The notes beneath the pieces were generated by a model, which saw only the letters and a list, made by a program, of their open reading frames with translations, was not told the origin of the DNA and searched no databases. A DNA stretch of 64,000 bases from Allacma fusca (Eukaryota > Arthropoda > Collembola > Symphypleona > Sminthuridae): NCBI GenBank assembly GCA_947179485.1, contig OX359245.1:40597067-40661066 (forward strand), given 5' to 3'. Below, in pieces: positions 47,191 through 58,380 of the stretch (position 1 is its first letter; each line of letters opens with the position of its first letter). A program made the position numbers and the translations under genes.

Positions 47191-47880
47191 AAGGTGACGT
47201 TATAAGGGAACGAAGTTATAGAAGAACGAAACAAACAACTTTTTAATTGCAAATGGTTTTGTTTTTAGCTTAACTGGAGTCATGTTTCGTTTCATTTCAG
47301 TAGCACCAACTGTATGCAGAATGAGAATAAAGTAGTTAGTATGAATTAATAAATAATAATTTTTTTCAAAGTTTCCCACGACAAAATAACCGCCTACAAC
47401 AAAGGCCAGGAGTGAATTTTTGAAATATTTTCTGAACCTCAATAATTCACTTCTCGGAATGTGTAATTTTTGCCTTACGTTTCAAAACATGAAACTGAAT
47501 GAACGTGAAGCATCTTACATTCTGCCGATAACTTGCAAGTATAATGGCCTTACTGCATTCCTTCAAGTCTTTTATAAAGTCGTTGAATAATAAGCCAATG
47601 TAATTATTGTGAAGCTGAAAAGTGAAAATAAATTTAAAATTACAGCACCTGTATGTAAGTTATTTATCATGGGTTGCATCTGGTAACGTCAATATGACTC
47701 TATAAGGGTACTCGTTTCACCCTACGGCTACAAAAAAGTGACTTTATAAAGGAAATGACGATATAACGAGTGACGCTATAAACGTAGAAATTACCATATA
47801 ATGCAGTTTGGGAGGAACCCAGGATGACTTTATAGGGATTTATAGGGAGGGACTCTATAAGGCGAGTCGACTGTAAAATT
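47191..47880. other. Possible Tc1/mariner (pogo-like) remnant
   Basis: The right end TACAGTCGACTCGCC (minus-strand reading of about 47,860-47,875) and repeated GACTTTATA/GACGTTATAA words resemble pogo/Tigger-type termini. A matching left end was not established and no transposase is seen. Confidence 0.3.
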
Positions 47881-48019
47881 GAAAATCCTTAGAAAAAATA
47901 CGGGTTGTGAAACGCTGTCTCTCAAAACTCAAATGTAAAAACATGTCACGATTCCCCACTTCCCCTTCTCTTAGTACTGTGATTTGTTGATAGTTCTGTT
48001 AAAAAACTTAATTAATTAG

Positions 48020-48605
48020 CTACACACCTCCTATCGTTTGAACGTTGTATCCCTACGTAATTACGGATTAGCTATTTCGCAGCAGTGCAGAACATTACTA
48101 ACAAGGACATTACTAATTGAACTACTTGCCTCATAAGCATATCAGTTATGAAGTCCTCCTTACCGCACCGGTGTTTTCAGACTTGTATCGCCTTGTCATA
48201 ATTATCTTCTGTGCAGTGATATACATTCAACAATGCCAATATCAAACCAAACCATCACAGTTAAGAAAACCTTTTCTAATCTACATCTTATAAGTGTACG
48301 ATCTCGAGCTACAGAATAATAATAATAACATATATACATTCTCCAAAATCATAACTGTCCATGCCACTTAGAATGATCCCGCGAAAAGTCTACGTCGATT
48401 TCAATTATTTCAATAATGGTTTTATTTGACGACACGCTTTTTGATTTTGTTATTTAGGGATAAGTAGATATTATTTGGAGTAAAAATACGTGAGCTCAAA
48501 ATGTAGGGACGAAAGGTAGAGCAAGTGAATCTTCGTAGTAGTACATACAATTATTTAGAACAAGGTACAGGTCATCTACATATATGATGATAGCAAATAC
48601 AAATA
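48020..48605. repeat. Duplicated segment related to 23.9-25.1 kb
   Basis: 48,020-48,080 matches 23,890-23,970 and 48,420-48,600 matches 24,920-25,105, in the same order and strand. It leads into the class B remnant. Confidence 0.55.
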
Positions 48606-48609
48606 CCGG

Positions 48610-48900
48610 AGGTTACAATTTTAAATAATTAATTAAAATGTAAAGATAATACGATTGTTAACTACCTTATCATGTTAGGTACGCTAATTAAATTTTTTGA
48701 AAAGGTGACATACGACTATTTGTTATACGAACCGCACAAAACGTAACCTACTTGATGCAACTGTGTCAGAAGAAACGATTGCAATAATTACAGAAATTGC
48801 AACAAAAATTGTGCACAATAAAGGTGGTAAAGGTAATTTTGACGGAGGATCTCGAAATTTGATGAAATCTGATCAGTCAAAGTTGTATTCTAATTGATTC
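48610..48900 (-). pseudogene. Class B remnant related to gene 5
   Basis: Matches 25,670-25,990, that is the first intron, the signal-peptide exon and the leader of class B gene 5. The Cys-domain exons are absent. Broken. Confidence 0.65.
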
Positions 48901-48904
48901 TCTG

Positions 48905-49110
48905 TGTGAAATCCGTAGATGCACATTTTAATTTCGCTCACCCTCAACTCACGTTCATTGGCTAGGAACCACATCTCACGCGCAATCATGCCACCACACA
49001 ATTGTGTACACATTTTATAAACGCCTTCAAGCTCATGAGCGCACCAAGAAATAATTATGCGCCCATCCGCGAACGCATGAGGGCGCTTATTCAATCTACA
49101 CGTACATCGG
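48905..49110. mobile_element. Fragment of the GAGGGTGAG-type element
   Basis: Reverse-complement relative of 51,540-51,730. It shares TAGATGCACATTTTA, TTTCGCTCACCCTCA and the GAGCGCACCAA stretch with the right arm of 50492-51742. One terminus only. Confidence 0.6.
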
Positions 49111-49222
49111 GTTAAAAGCAAACAGGTCATCATTATTGACTCTCTTTTACTATTTTTCTCTGGCTTAAAAGGTCCTTCGTATCGATAATATTTTTGAATA
49201 TCGACTGGGCGTTGGAAGAAGG

Positions 49223-49723
49223 TAGTGGTCGGATCGATTCAATTTGATTCGAATTTTTCAATTTGATTCAATTTGAAGCTTGAATTGAATCGAAAAACCG
49301 ATTTTCGATTCAATTTGCCCCAAAGCAATTCAATTCGATTCAATTCACCCAGTGAATCGAATTGAATCGTAAATCGAACGATTCAAGTGGGAAAATACAA
49401 AATTTGCGTTATGTGACTGGAGTGTCGTATACATATTATAAAGGGTATAGTAAAAGCTACGTTAAAATAACAAACGTTGTGGTATACGTAGTATTTGGAC
49501 TTTGAATATGCGGGAAAAAAAGTACCCGTGCGCAGCCGAAGCGGTTTTGATGAATTGTTTGAATTGCAATTCACAAAATATGATTCGATTCAGTTCAATA
49601 CCCAAATCGAATCATTCGATTTGGCTTTCCTTCAAATCGAATCGAAATACTACTGAATCGAATTGAATCGAATCGAATCGAATCGAAAATTTCCAATTCT
49701 GAATTGAATTGGTCCGACCACTA
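49223..49723. mobile_element. hAT-like MITE (501 bp) built of GATTCAATT repeats
   Basis: Target-site duplication GAAGAAGG at 49215-49222 and 49724-49731. Inverted ends TAGTGGTCGGATC / TAGTGGTCGGACC. Both arms are arrays of GATTCAATT/GAATTGAATCG words in mirrored orientation; the middle is unique. The 8-bp duplication and TAGTGG.CGG ends are hAT-like. No transposase. Confidence 0.85.
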
Positions 49724-49731
49724 GAAGAAGG

Positions 49732-50491
49732 GGAGTTTTTGGGTGCTTCAATTTTTATAATAACTTCCGGTTGTTTAATGAAGATTTGTTCATCTTCCGG
49801 ACGTATTTCTATGGACGTGCAAGATGGTTATTGAATCTTTCCATAATTGGTTTTGTTTGAAAGCTGTTTTTAACCATTTACAGAATAGCAAGGATACAGT
49901 AACAGCTTTTACCAATAACCTTTTCTTTAACTAACGTAAACTATAACGTTAACTTAAATAATTCTGACCGAAACGTTAAGGTATTAACCAAAACCATAAT
50001 TTCGGTTTTCCATCGCTGCTCATAATTTTGCAAAATGGTGGTGATACTAGGTCCTCTAACCGTCCATCTCTTGGAACAAAGGGGCTGAACCCTAACTTCT
50101 GAAAATTCTTCAGTCTTCAAATGAAACTTTCGTGTGATTCATTTCATAGACATTATTCCACGTATGTACTGTGTACTACCTAAACCTTAAGGTTCTCTAA
50201 CTTAGAACTTGAATGAAGTACCAAAGACGACTGATGCGACACGATGCACCGAACTGATAGGAGCGAAATGTTTTCACTGTTTTTCTGTCATGGTTGAGCA
50301 TATGTACACTCATGTAATTACATTTTAGGCTACTAACTGACCTCACGAATGTCTCATTTTGGTAAACACTGTACCATCTGTACCATAGGATTGTTTAGTC
50401 CCTGCTTATTTATTGCTTGGTGCATTTGGAAATCGTTTCCCACAGCAGTGACAAACATGCTATCCAAAATCCAAGAGCTAAATCTAAATAC
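49732..50491. other. Intergenic, no gene seen
   Basis: 49,890-50,020 contains AACGTTAAC and CGAAATTATGG words like a simple-repeat transposon arm, but no pair of termini could be fixed. Confidence 0.4.
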
Positions 50492-51742
50492 GGCCCAATT
50501 ATATCATAGATGCACACCCTCATGAGGGATGAGGGCAACGCTCACATTCCCCTCACGAGGACTACGATGTAATCACTGTATGAGGGTGAGCGGTTGTAAA
50601 TTTTTGATGCTCTCATTGAAATGAGCGTGAGGGAAGTAGGTGCTCATATTGTAATCACGAAGTGAGGGTGAGGGGGATTTATCACACTCTCGATACGGTA
50701 GAACACGTAAATAAATATATAGAATAATGCCATCTTGCGTTGTGGTTATAATTATCTATGCAGCTCTTTGCTTCGATATAAGTGAAATGATTCAGTTCTA
50801 CGAGTGGCATGTAGAAGAAGTATGTTCTAAACATGATTTCGTCTTTGAAAATGAGTGATTCAAAGCAAAACGATAACGCAACATTTTCGCTAAAAACATT
50901 AAAACAAATCTACAGTAAAAACCAAACTCCGTTTCACTTAAAACGGTTTAAACCCAGTTTTTAAGAGTTAAACAAGTTAAATCCAAACGTATTATGGAAA
51001 GCTTCAATCTCCAGCTTGCACGTCTTTACAAAAATCAGCTCGCATTACATCCAGAATATGTAGGAATGAGTAATAATGGGCAATTTATTTGTAAATTCCG
51101 AACGTAATACTGAAAGCTACACAGAAAGTTCATTAAATAACTGGGAGTTAAGTTTAAAAAATGAAACACCCAAGAAGCGTCCATTCTTCCAAATCCCAGC
51201 CGAAATTCAAACCAATTATCAATATGAAGGATAATTTATGCTATAGTAAAAGAGTAGTAATAGAGAACCAATAATGATGCATATATAATATCGTATTTCT
51301 CAATTTTTCAATTAAAGTGCACTAAAATTCCCTTTTTCTGTAATAAAAATATTCTACTACAGCAACAATAATATTCAATGTATGCATTTTTGCGTCGGAT
51401 TTTGTATATATATATATTTATATAATATCTTTATGCTGACTGACGAAAGCCTAGTATTAAAAGTTGAAATTCATAAATGTAAACGGTTAATTTCAAAACA
51501 ATAATATACAACTGAACTACATAGCCAAACTCAATGTAAACGTAAACTAATTGAGCGCACTCGTGAGCACGAGGTTGAGCGCAGAAATTATTTTTGGTGC
51601 GCTCAAGAGCGTGAGGGTGATTACAATATGTATACAAAATTGTGAGGCAGCGTGAGGGCGAGCGAGCGGTGCTTCACGGACAATGAGCGTGAGGTGAGGG
51701 TGAGCGAAAATAAAATGTGCATCTATGAATTATATTGGGCCC
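50492..51742. mobile_element. DNA transposon with GTGAGGGTGAGC arms (1251 bp)
   Basis: Inverted ends GGCCCAATTATATCATAGATG and its near match on the other side extend through GCACA. Subterminal arms are rich in GAGGGTGAG on one strand on the left and the reverse on the right. No transposase frame is recognised. No convincing target duplication was found. Confidence 0.7.
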
Positions 51743-51794
51743 TAACTGTACTGTCGAATGCTTGGTTCCATGTGGCTTCTCCCAGTTTAAAAAT

Positions 51795-52160
51795 CCTTAG
51801 CGGCATTTGTTTCCGAAAGTGGGCATGTTCTCCGAAATTAGGCATGTTTATTGGTAGGCAATTTTTTCCGAAAGTGGGCATGTACTTGAGATTGGGCATT
51901 CATATGGGTAGGCAATTTGTTTCGAAATTGGGCATATGCTTTTAAAATTCGGCATGTACTCACAGATTGGGCACGTATATGAGTAGGCCATTTTTTCATA
52001 AGTGGGCATGTATATATGTACTCAGATATTGGGCACGTATATGGGTAGGCTTCTTGTTTCGAAATTGGGCATGTACTTTCAAAAGTGGGCCTCTATTCAG
52101 AGATTGGACACGTATAAGGGTAGTACATTTCTTTCGAAATTGGGCATGTACTGTAAAGAT
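51795..52160 (+). repeat. Degenerate minisatellite, GGGCATGTA / GTAGGCA type
   Basis: About five imperfect copies of a 55-75 bp unit with ATTGGGCACGTATATGGGTAGGC followed by TTTCGAAATTGGGCATGTAC. The 90- and 97-codon frames across it are by-products of the repeat. Confidence 0.75.
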
Positions 52161-52295
52161 TTATTTTCCTGCGTCAATACACAATAAATTGGACGAAGTC
52201 CTTTATTCAACAATATTATTTCAAAATAACAATCATTAAATTTCCGGCTGGGCACCCCTAGCCATAACTCTCACTTCCAGCCCAAGAGCTTCGGA

Positions 52296-52718
52296 CAGGG
52301 GTCGGATTTTTGTAAATCTCCCTGGAAGATTTTTTTCATTTTCCCTGCTGGTCATGATGTCCCTGTTCGAAGCAAGTTTAAAACTTCCTGTTGACAAACT
52401 AATTTTCGTAATACACCCCAACAAATTCAAAAATCCCTGCTGAAAAAAAGGTCAAATTTGAAAATCCCTGCTGACAAAAACTCAATTTCGTAAATCCCCT
52501 CAACAATTTCGAAAATCCCTGTTGACAAAAGTCATTTTCAATAAAACACCTCAACAATTTCAAAAATGCCTGCTGACAAAAATTATTTTCCATAAAAAAA
52601 ACCTCAACAATTTCGAAAATCCCTGCCAATCCTGCAATCCCGTCTGAAAATTTCCCTGCTGAAAAATTGTTTTCCTTGGGAAGATTCTTCCCGTCTGCCT
52701 ACATAAATCCGACCCATG
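52296..52718. mobile_element. hAT-like MITE (423 bp) with CCCTGCTGACAAAA array
   Basis: Inverted ends CAGGGGTCGGATTT / CATGGGTCGGATTT. Flanking 8-bp repeats GCTTCGGA (52288-52295) and GCCTCGGA (52719-52726) match at 7 of 8. The interior is four to five copies of an AATCCCTGCTGACAAAA..CAACAATTTC unit. Confidence 0.75.
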
Positions 52719-52739
52719 GCCTCGGACTGGTAAGCAAGT

Positions 52740-53230
52740 CTGCTCTCACATCTCAAAGATCGGCCTTTATATTATTAAGTTACTTCCCTTATATATGCTG
52801 TCTTGTAAAGAAACTAATTTACTTGCAGGCAATATATAATTAAATCGCAATAATTTTATTGTATAATTAATTCAGCAAGGTGGGATAATTAATTGGGGAA
52901 CCTTCTCAATCTACCCTCTCATGTAATTAGTGGCTCAAAACAATTGTCGGATTCCTTAGTACATTCGCAGACCCTCGAAACTACTAATAGAATAATTACA
53001 TAAAATAAGAAAAACGCGTTGTGATCGTTTCTATAAAAAATGATATAATTGCGCGTGGAAATTTTTCAGAAGCATGAAACTGGGAATTTTCCAGGTAAAA
53101 ATTACTTAACAAAGCTACTTTTAATATTGAACCTGTTGTGATACAGGTTTGTAGACATATTTTGGTTTGACAGTAATTATTTTCTGAAACCCATTTCTCA
53201 TGACTGACCAAACGTGGGCACAAGAAATAC
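52740..53230 (-). other. Orphan copy of the synthase upstream flank
   Basis: Matches the upstream flank of synthase gene 2 (about 55,300-55,680) and parts of 31,500-31,950, in the same orientation. Shared parts include CTTGTAAAG, ATAATTAATTCAGCAAG, ATGAAACTGGGAATTTT and TGATACAGGTTTGTA. The gene body expected to its left is absent, replaced by transposon and minisatellite DNA. Confidence 0.65.
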
Positions 53231-53683
53231 CTGTCTTACAACCTTTCCTACAAATAAGTGTGTTCTATGATCTACCTACTAGGGCTCCTCACAACTCAAT
53301 TTCCTGCGTAAGTTGAAATTGTAATTGAAATTTCAAGTGAGTTATCATTACTATTACTAAATAATATAATTTATAACATGTTACCCCGACAATTTTTTAT
53401 AATTGTCCCAATCATTTTTCTTATTATACAGTTTAAAATATTCCTTGCACTGAGTGGTCCTCGTTGGTCAGTCAATGGTATTATTCCATTATATTGTCAT
53501 TGTCCGTATTGAGATGATGTTTATTTTGTTGCTAACACGTACTATTTCTGCTAGAAAAGAATAAAATCCGTAAAAAAATGTGTACTCCAACTTCACAATG
53601 CGGTTAGACATTTTATTATTTTAAGACTACAATAATGATATGAAAAACTACTCGCTGGCACAATAGCCGAACATCTTACTTTA
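53231..53683. other. Downstream of synthase gene 2, no gene seen
   Basis: AT-rich. Some similarity to 29,700-29,880 after synthase gene 1. Confidence 0.4.
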
Positions 53684-55212
53684 TTAAAGTATCAACTTTG
53701 CATCCAATATTTTAGAGACTATTCCTATATTTACAGTTGAGAATATTTCACTAATAGCTGGTGTCTTAATTTCAGAAATGTCTGAATCAATGCTTTCTTT
53801 CAGAAATGCAATGTATTTCTTAAAATGTTCTTTTATTTTAAGCTCTGAAAACACATCCCTGACAATTTGCTGATTCGAATCATTCTTTTGGCCGTAATTT
53901 TCCTGAAATACAGAAGCAGTTTCGTTTTAAACAACAAATTATTGGGACGGTTTCTCAAAACAAATTTTAAAATGCTACCAGTAATGCCATTCGTTGAGTA
54001 GAGTTTGATAATTCCAGGGCTGCAACAACTGGCCAAGCGCATTTACCATTGGTAATATCCGTAGATACTTTGCCAGTTTTCACTGGATCACCATATATAT
54101 CAATAAAATCATCGTGTATTTGGAACATGATTCCTATATTCAGAGCAATTTTTTCGATTTGTTCAAACAGTTTTCCGCGGGACTTTCCGCTCTAGAATAA
54201 AGTGTGTATGTTTAATCAGGTATTAAATGTTCAACTGGGAAGATTTTCTACAAAGTCCGGACACTGTAAATAAATTGCCCATAGAGAGTTGGCAATATTT
54301 GCTTACCAAGATTAGTGCACTTGCAATTGGAAGGCAAAATCCAAAGTGTGCTGTTTTCTGATTTACTATTTCTTCGTATAATGTCATGCTAAATCTGTTA
54401 TAAAATGAATTTAAGGGATTAAAGTGTATAAGAGACGTTCAAAACAACATTAAAATTACCGTTCCGGATGGATGGAATTTTCTGCTAGTAAGTCCAGACC
54501 TTGACCAATACACAATCTAAGTGTAGAATCATGAAACGCCTCCACTAGGTTCAAGTATTGGGGATGAGTTGAGAAGTATTTTTTAAGAAGGAAAAAGCAA
54601 ATGTTTTCAAGCAGCACCATATCGTTTACTGCAATTAACTTCACATGGTCATTCAAATGCCAACACTTTTGACCACGTCTCATGGTGGAGTTATCAGTTA
54701 TGTCGTCTCCTATTATGGATGCAGTTTGCAGCTACAAAATATGATGTAACTTGTAGGTCCCGCGATTTGATTTAATTTAATAATCACATAAATTGGCAAT
54801 TAGGGTGAAAACACACAATATATTTTTACTTACAATTTCAAATATCCAAGCTAGGCCTAGGAAACTTTCCTTACTTTCCCTTGGCGCTTCCTCGAAAATG
54901 TAATGACTGGCCAGTAGAAATAATTGCGCTCTAAAATATTATTTCATAAAATTGGGAAAATTAATGTGATATTTAATTACAAATCTATAACACTTCCCAT
55001 ACATTTATTGATAAATAATATTACCTCATGTGTTTTCCTCGAAGAACATTTTCGCATATTAGTTGATTGTAATAGTCAATCGGGAATTCAGGTAAGTTCC
55101 TTGAAGTCCAGTGTGTTAGAATGTCGTCTTTTAGTTTTGGAAAAAAAGAAATAAAATCGTCGTACAATTCTTCTGATATTAAAATTTTATTTCCTTTATC
55201 CTGAACTGACAT
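53684..55212 (-). CDS. FPPS-family isoprenyl diphosphate synthase or IDS-type terpene synthase, gene 2
   Basis: Minus-strand exons 55025-55212, 54834-54930, 54460-54731, 54307-54394, 53979-54191 and 53684-53902 join in frame to 358 residues. Exon lengths and phases are exactly those of gene 1. The proteins differ at about 43 positions (roughly 88% identical by hand count): 13 in exon 1, 4 in exon 2, none in exon 3, 3 in exon 4, 7 in exon 5, 16 in exon 6. DDITD, RRG, DDFID, GK..R and TGK are all kept, and the A-S pair before the first Asp motif and the non-basic C-terminus are shared. The two genes are direct repeats about 24 kb apart, separated by the repeat field. Specific product unknown. 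Confidence 0.9.
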
Positions 55213-56142
55213 GATTTGGTTGGAATTTTGGTACTAATAGATAATAAAGACAAGCTCGCGGAGGTTTAGAAACACCGAGGTTAAGAAAAAACAAGTAATT
55301 CGATTTCAAATCTAAGTTACTTCCCTCTTATATGCTGCCTTGTAAAGACAAAAATTTACTTGCTGGAAATCAGAATAACTTTATCGCATAATTAGTTCAG
55401 CAAGATAATTGGCAAGCTTCTCCTGTAGTTAGGTGCTCAAAGTAATAAATTGCTTCCGAATGCACGATAATTACGCTGTAATAACACTTGTTTCGCAGGC
55501 ATGAAACTGGGAATTTTATAGGAAATAATATATATATTTAGTAGCATTCCTTCTAACATTGAACCATTTGTGATGCAGGTTCATAGATATGTTTTAATTT
55601 GACCAAAGTATTTTCTCGAACCCGTTTCTCTAGACTGACGAAATGTGGGCAGAAGAAATATCTATCCTATAACAATTCCTGTAAATTAGCGTGATCCATG
55701 ACTTACTCACATGTCTGCAAAGGGATGGATTTTCCTTAATTGCTTACCCTAGAAACTGGCACGTGCTTTTCTTACCTACTTGCCTAAATAGGACCAATTT
55801 TCTCTTACGTTTATAAAACTCCTATGCACTACAAATAGGCAAAGTTTTCCTACTTAATCCTACGTGAGAATTTGTAACCTTGTGTTCATTCTAAAAATTG
55901 ACCATTTCTGGTTTAACTGAATATAACATAAACATGCTTTTGATTGCATCCTAGTAAATGGTTGGTAGTAGTTTGTACCTTTATCTATTTTAATATAAAA
56001 TATATAATTAAATTTATTATATTTTTATATTTGTATGCTACTACACTAGCACTATAAAATTGACGATTTATTTAGTAAGATAATGACAAAGTTGTCAACT
56101 AATTCAAGTAATGTTAAATGTTATGAAAATTATTTTATGTAA
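55213..56142. other. Upstream flank of synthase gene 2
   Basis: 55,213-55,680 is the flank shared with 31.4-31.95 kb and 52.74-53.23 kb. 55,700-55,890 contains TTGCCTA/TAGGCAAA words like those at 32,050-32,180. No gene on either strand. Confidence 0.5.
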
Positions 56143-57404
56143 TGGCCAGATCAGAAGTTATCCATCATCAATCAATACATCTGGCCAACACTTATTTATC
56201 CCTTACAATGTGCTCCCATGAACAAAATTCCAAAGCGTTTTCTATTGGACTTGAATAACGTATTAACTAAGTCTATAAAAGAAATTGTTGGTCTTCCCGA
56301 TGATGTTCCGACTTCAATGCTTTACACCTCAAGAAGTTTACGAGGATTGCATATGTTTAATGCTCAATGGGAAGTGTTTTTACAACATTATAATATTTGT
56401 GTGGCATTAGTGAATTCCAAGGTTAGTGCTATTCCCTATGTTCGCAACTGCTTTGCTGAAATGGAGGAATGTAGGAATGCATTAGGAATAAGCACTGAAG
56501 ATATGATTTCTTGGAGGATTTTAATTTCAAAGTCAAAAACTAAAATAAAAATTACTAAAATGATGCGAGATAAATTAAGAAAAAAACAATACGACGAATG
56601 GTGCAGTAAACTACATCGTGGTGCTGGAGTTGTGACGTACCAAGAATGTACTTTTGGAAATAAGCTTATTTTACATAAGCAAGGCCTTACTGGTTCTGAA
56701 TGGATTTCAGTATTGAAAATGTCAACTAATGTTTTCCCTGTAAGAGATCTTCCCGGTAGGAGTCAGGACGGTTCCCCATGCAGACATAATGGATGCTTTC
56801 GGAGAGAAACCATTGCGCACGTCCTTGGTTCCTGTGATAAGGGTAGTCTTTTACGCAACAACAGGCATAATGATATTAGGTCAATAATTGCAAAATATCT
56901 GAGAGACAGCAAGCAATGGATGGTGGTCGAAGAAGTACATTGTATTGGAGAGAATGATTCTACTAGACGAATTGACATTTTATGTTTTAATGAAGTAACC
57001 AAAGTAGGTTACATAATAGACCCAACTGTTAGATGGGAAAAAGATAGAAATCAACCAATGGAAGTGGATCATGAAAAGAAGCAGATTTATCAACCTTGTG
57101 TTCCTTTCTTTAAGCAGAAATACAATTTGAAAACTATTGAAGTTATTGGACTATTAATTGGAGCTCGTGGAACTATTTTTGAACATTTTGAACAATTTAG
57201 ACAACGATTTAATTTATCTAAACAGCTTATAAACGATGTAATTATTACCACAATTCGTGGATCTTACAGGATAGCATTTCATCACTTGTACCATTAGTAT
57301 GTTTATAACCAAGTTTATAACAAATATTTTTTGTGTTAAAAATTTTTGAAATTATTATGTACTGTGTCGTAAGGCAAATACTATTGTGGTATCAGTGAAA
57401 TAAA
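56143..57404 (+). mobile_element. R2-like LINE, 5'-truncated, with restriction-like endonuclease
   Basis: Coding begins at or before 56,143 without its own start; the frame runs through IWPTLIYPLQCAP (end of the reverse-transcriptase region) to a stop at 57,297. Counted from the Met at 56,218 (359 residues): a C-x4-C-x7-H-x4-C Zn knuckle (C188, C193, H201, C206), RHN (216-218), then a PD-(D/E)xK-type endonuclease with RRIDI (D253), IIDPT (D268) and EKK (286-288), and EVIGLLIGARGTI. R2-clade elements use this endonuclease for target-primed insertion, usually into 28S rDNA. No rDNA is present here, so this is an ectopic truncated insertion. The surviving frame is uninterrupted. Confidence 0.88.
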
Positions 57405-57528
57405 TTATTTCTTTCTCTCTAGATCGATTCTTGGATTTGCTCCATACCAAGTCTTACAGTCATTTTTTTGTGCTAACCATCCACCCATTCTACAATTTTT
57501 CCATTGAAATCCAAACACGCGAGGCTCA
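57405..57528 (-). CDS. Possible terminal exon of an unidentified gene
   Basis: Minus-strand open stretch after a good acceptor (TTTTAATTACAG at 57,529-57,540) ending in TAA at 57405-57407. It reads EPRVFGFQWKNCRMGG... and ...KTWYGANPRIDLERKK, rich in W, C and G and unlike random AT-rich translation. No upstream exon was found within 300 bp. It may be a real exon, a processed scrap or chance. Confidence 0.3.
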
Positions 57529-57801
57529 CTGTAATTAAAAATACATATTCATAGCTTTGCCATAAAAACTTGCAATATTGTGTGATTTTTCTCACAATCG
57601 ACACCTATTATATTCCACAAAACTTGATGGCTCAAGAACAGATCATATCACAAACAAACAAACAAAAATTCTTCTCATGGGTACATATGTAAGGATATGT
57701 GAATACACACTTTAATTCCAGTTACAAGATGGTGGAGAAACTTTGTTTACTCATATACTTGCCACACATAAGTCACTGTAATGAATATTATTATTAATGA
57801 A

Positions 57802-58097
57802 TTATAGTATGTTGCTTTACTGTTAACCCAAATATCCGGCGGGTTCTGCAATGCCCGATATTCATAAATATTATAGTAAAAATATAGGTTTTTAACTGTG
57901 CTGGGCATTATAATAACTGAGTGTAATGCCCGGATATCATTAGTACGAAAATAGTATGACGCCCAACAAGCATTAAAACATATTGCAGCAGTGAAAATCA
58001 CGAATTGTTTCATATTTACGAATATCGAACATTGTATTACCCGGTTCCAGTACACGCCGGATATTTGTGTATACAGTATAGCAACTTATTACTATAA
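57802..58097. mobile_element. MITE with ~40-bp inverted ends (296 bp)
   Basis: Ends TTATAGTAT-GTTGCTTTACTG and TTATAGTAATAAGTTGCTATACTG, continuing through AAATATCCGGCG on both sides. Internal copies of GCCCGGATAT/CCCGATATTC. Non-coding. Confidence 0.75.
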
Positions 58098-58207
58098 GTC
58101 ATAAGTGGATTTGCATTTTGTTTGGTCCTAATTGGCCAACACAAACGACAGTAATCGTCATTTAACCATGCTAACCTAGGCCTGATATCCTGTTACCCGA
58201 ATGGGCC

Positions 58208-58380
58208 TTAAAAATTAATTTAAGCTCCTGGTATTACATGAAACACATTTGCGTCGTCGGTTTTGCCTTAAACAAGTAATAAACAAGTATTTCTGAAATA
58301 TGGCCTGAGGGGACACTTTTGTGACGTCACAGGGTCATTAAGGGGAATCCTACAGGAGGTTACACGTGTCTGACTGTAAG
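58208..58380. repeat. CRE-containing dispersed repeat, inverted copy
   Basis: Reverse complement of 33,056-33,256, about 85-90% alike by eye, with TGACGTCA at 58322-58329. Confidence 0.65.

Noticed and set aside
49223-49723. Plain simple repeat or CRISPR-like array
   Set aside because: No regular spacers. The repeats are bounded by inverted ends and an 8-bp target duplication.
49880-50030. Possible hAT-like element with CAGCGATGGAAAA end
   Set aside because: One end looks plausible, but no matching second end or target duplication could be fixed.
51652-52239. 90-97-codon frames with KWACSPKL / NWACT repeats
   Set aside because: They are translations of the minisatellite, with no signal peptide and irregular unit lengths.
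56763-57002. 79-codon minus-strand frame
   Set aside because: Opposite-strand shadow of the R2-like coding region.
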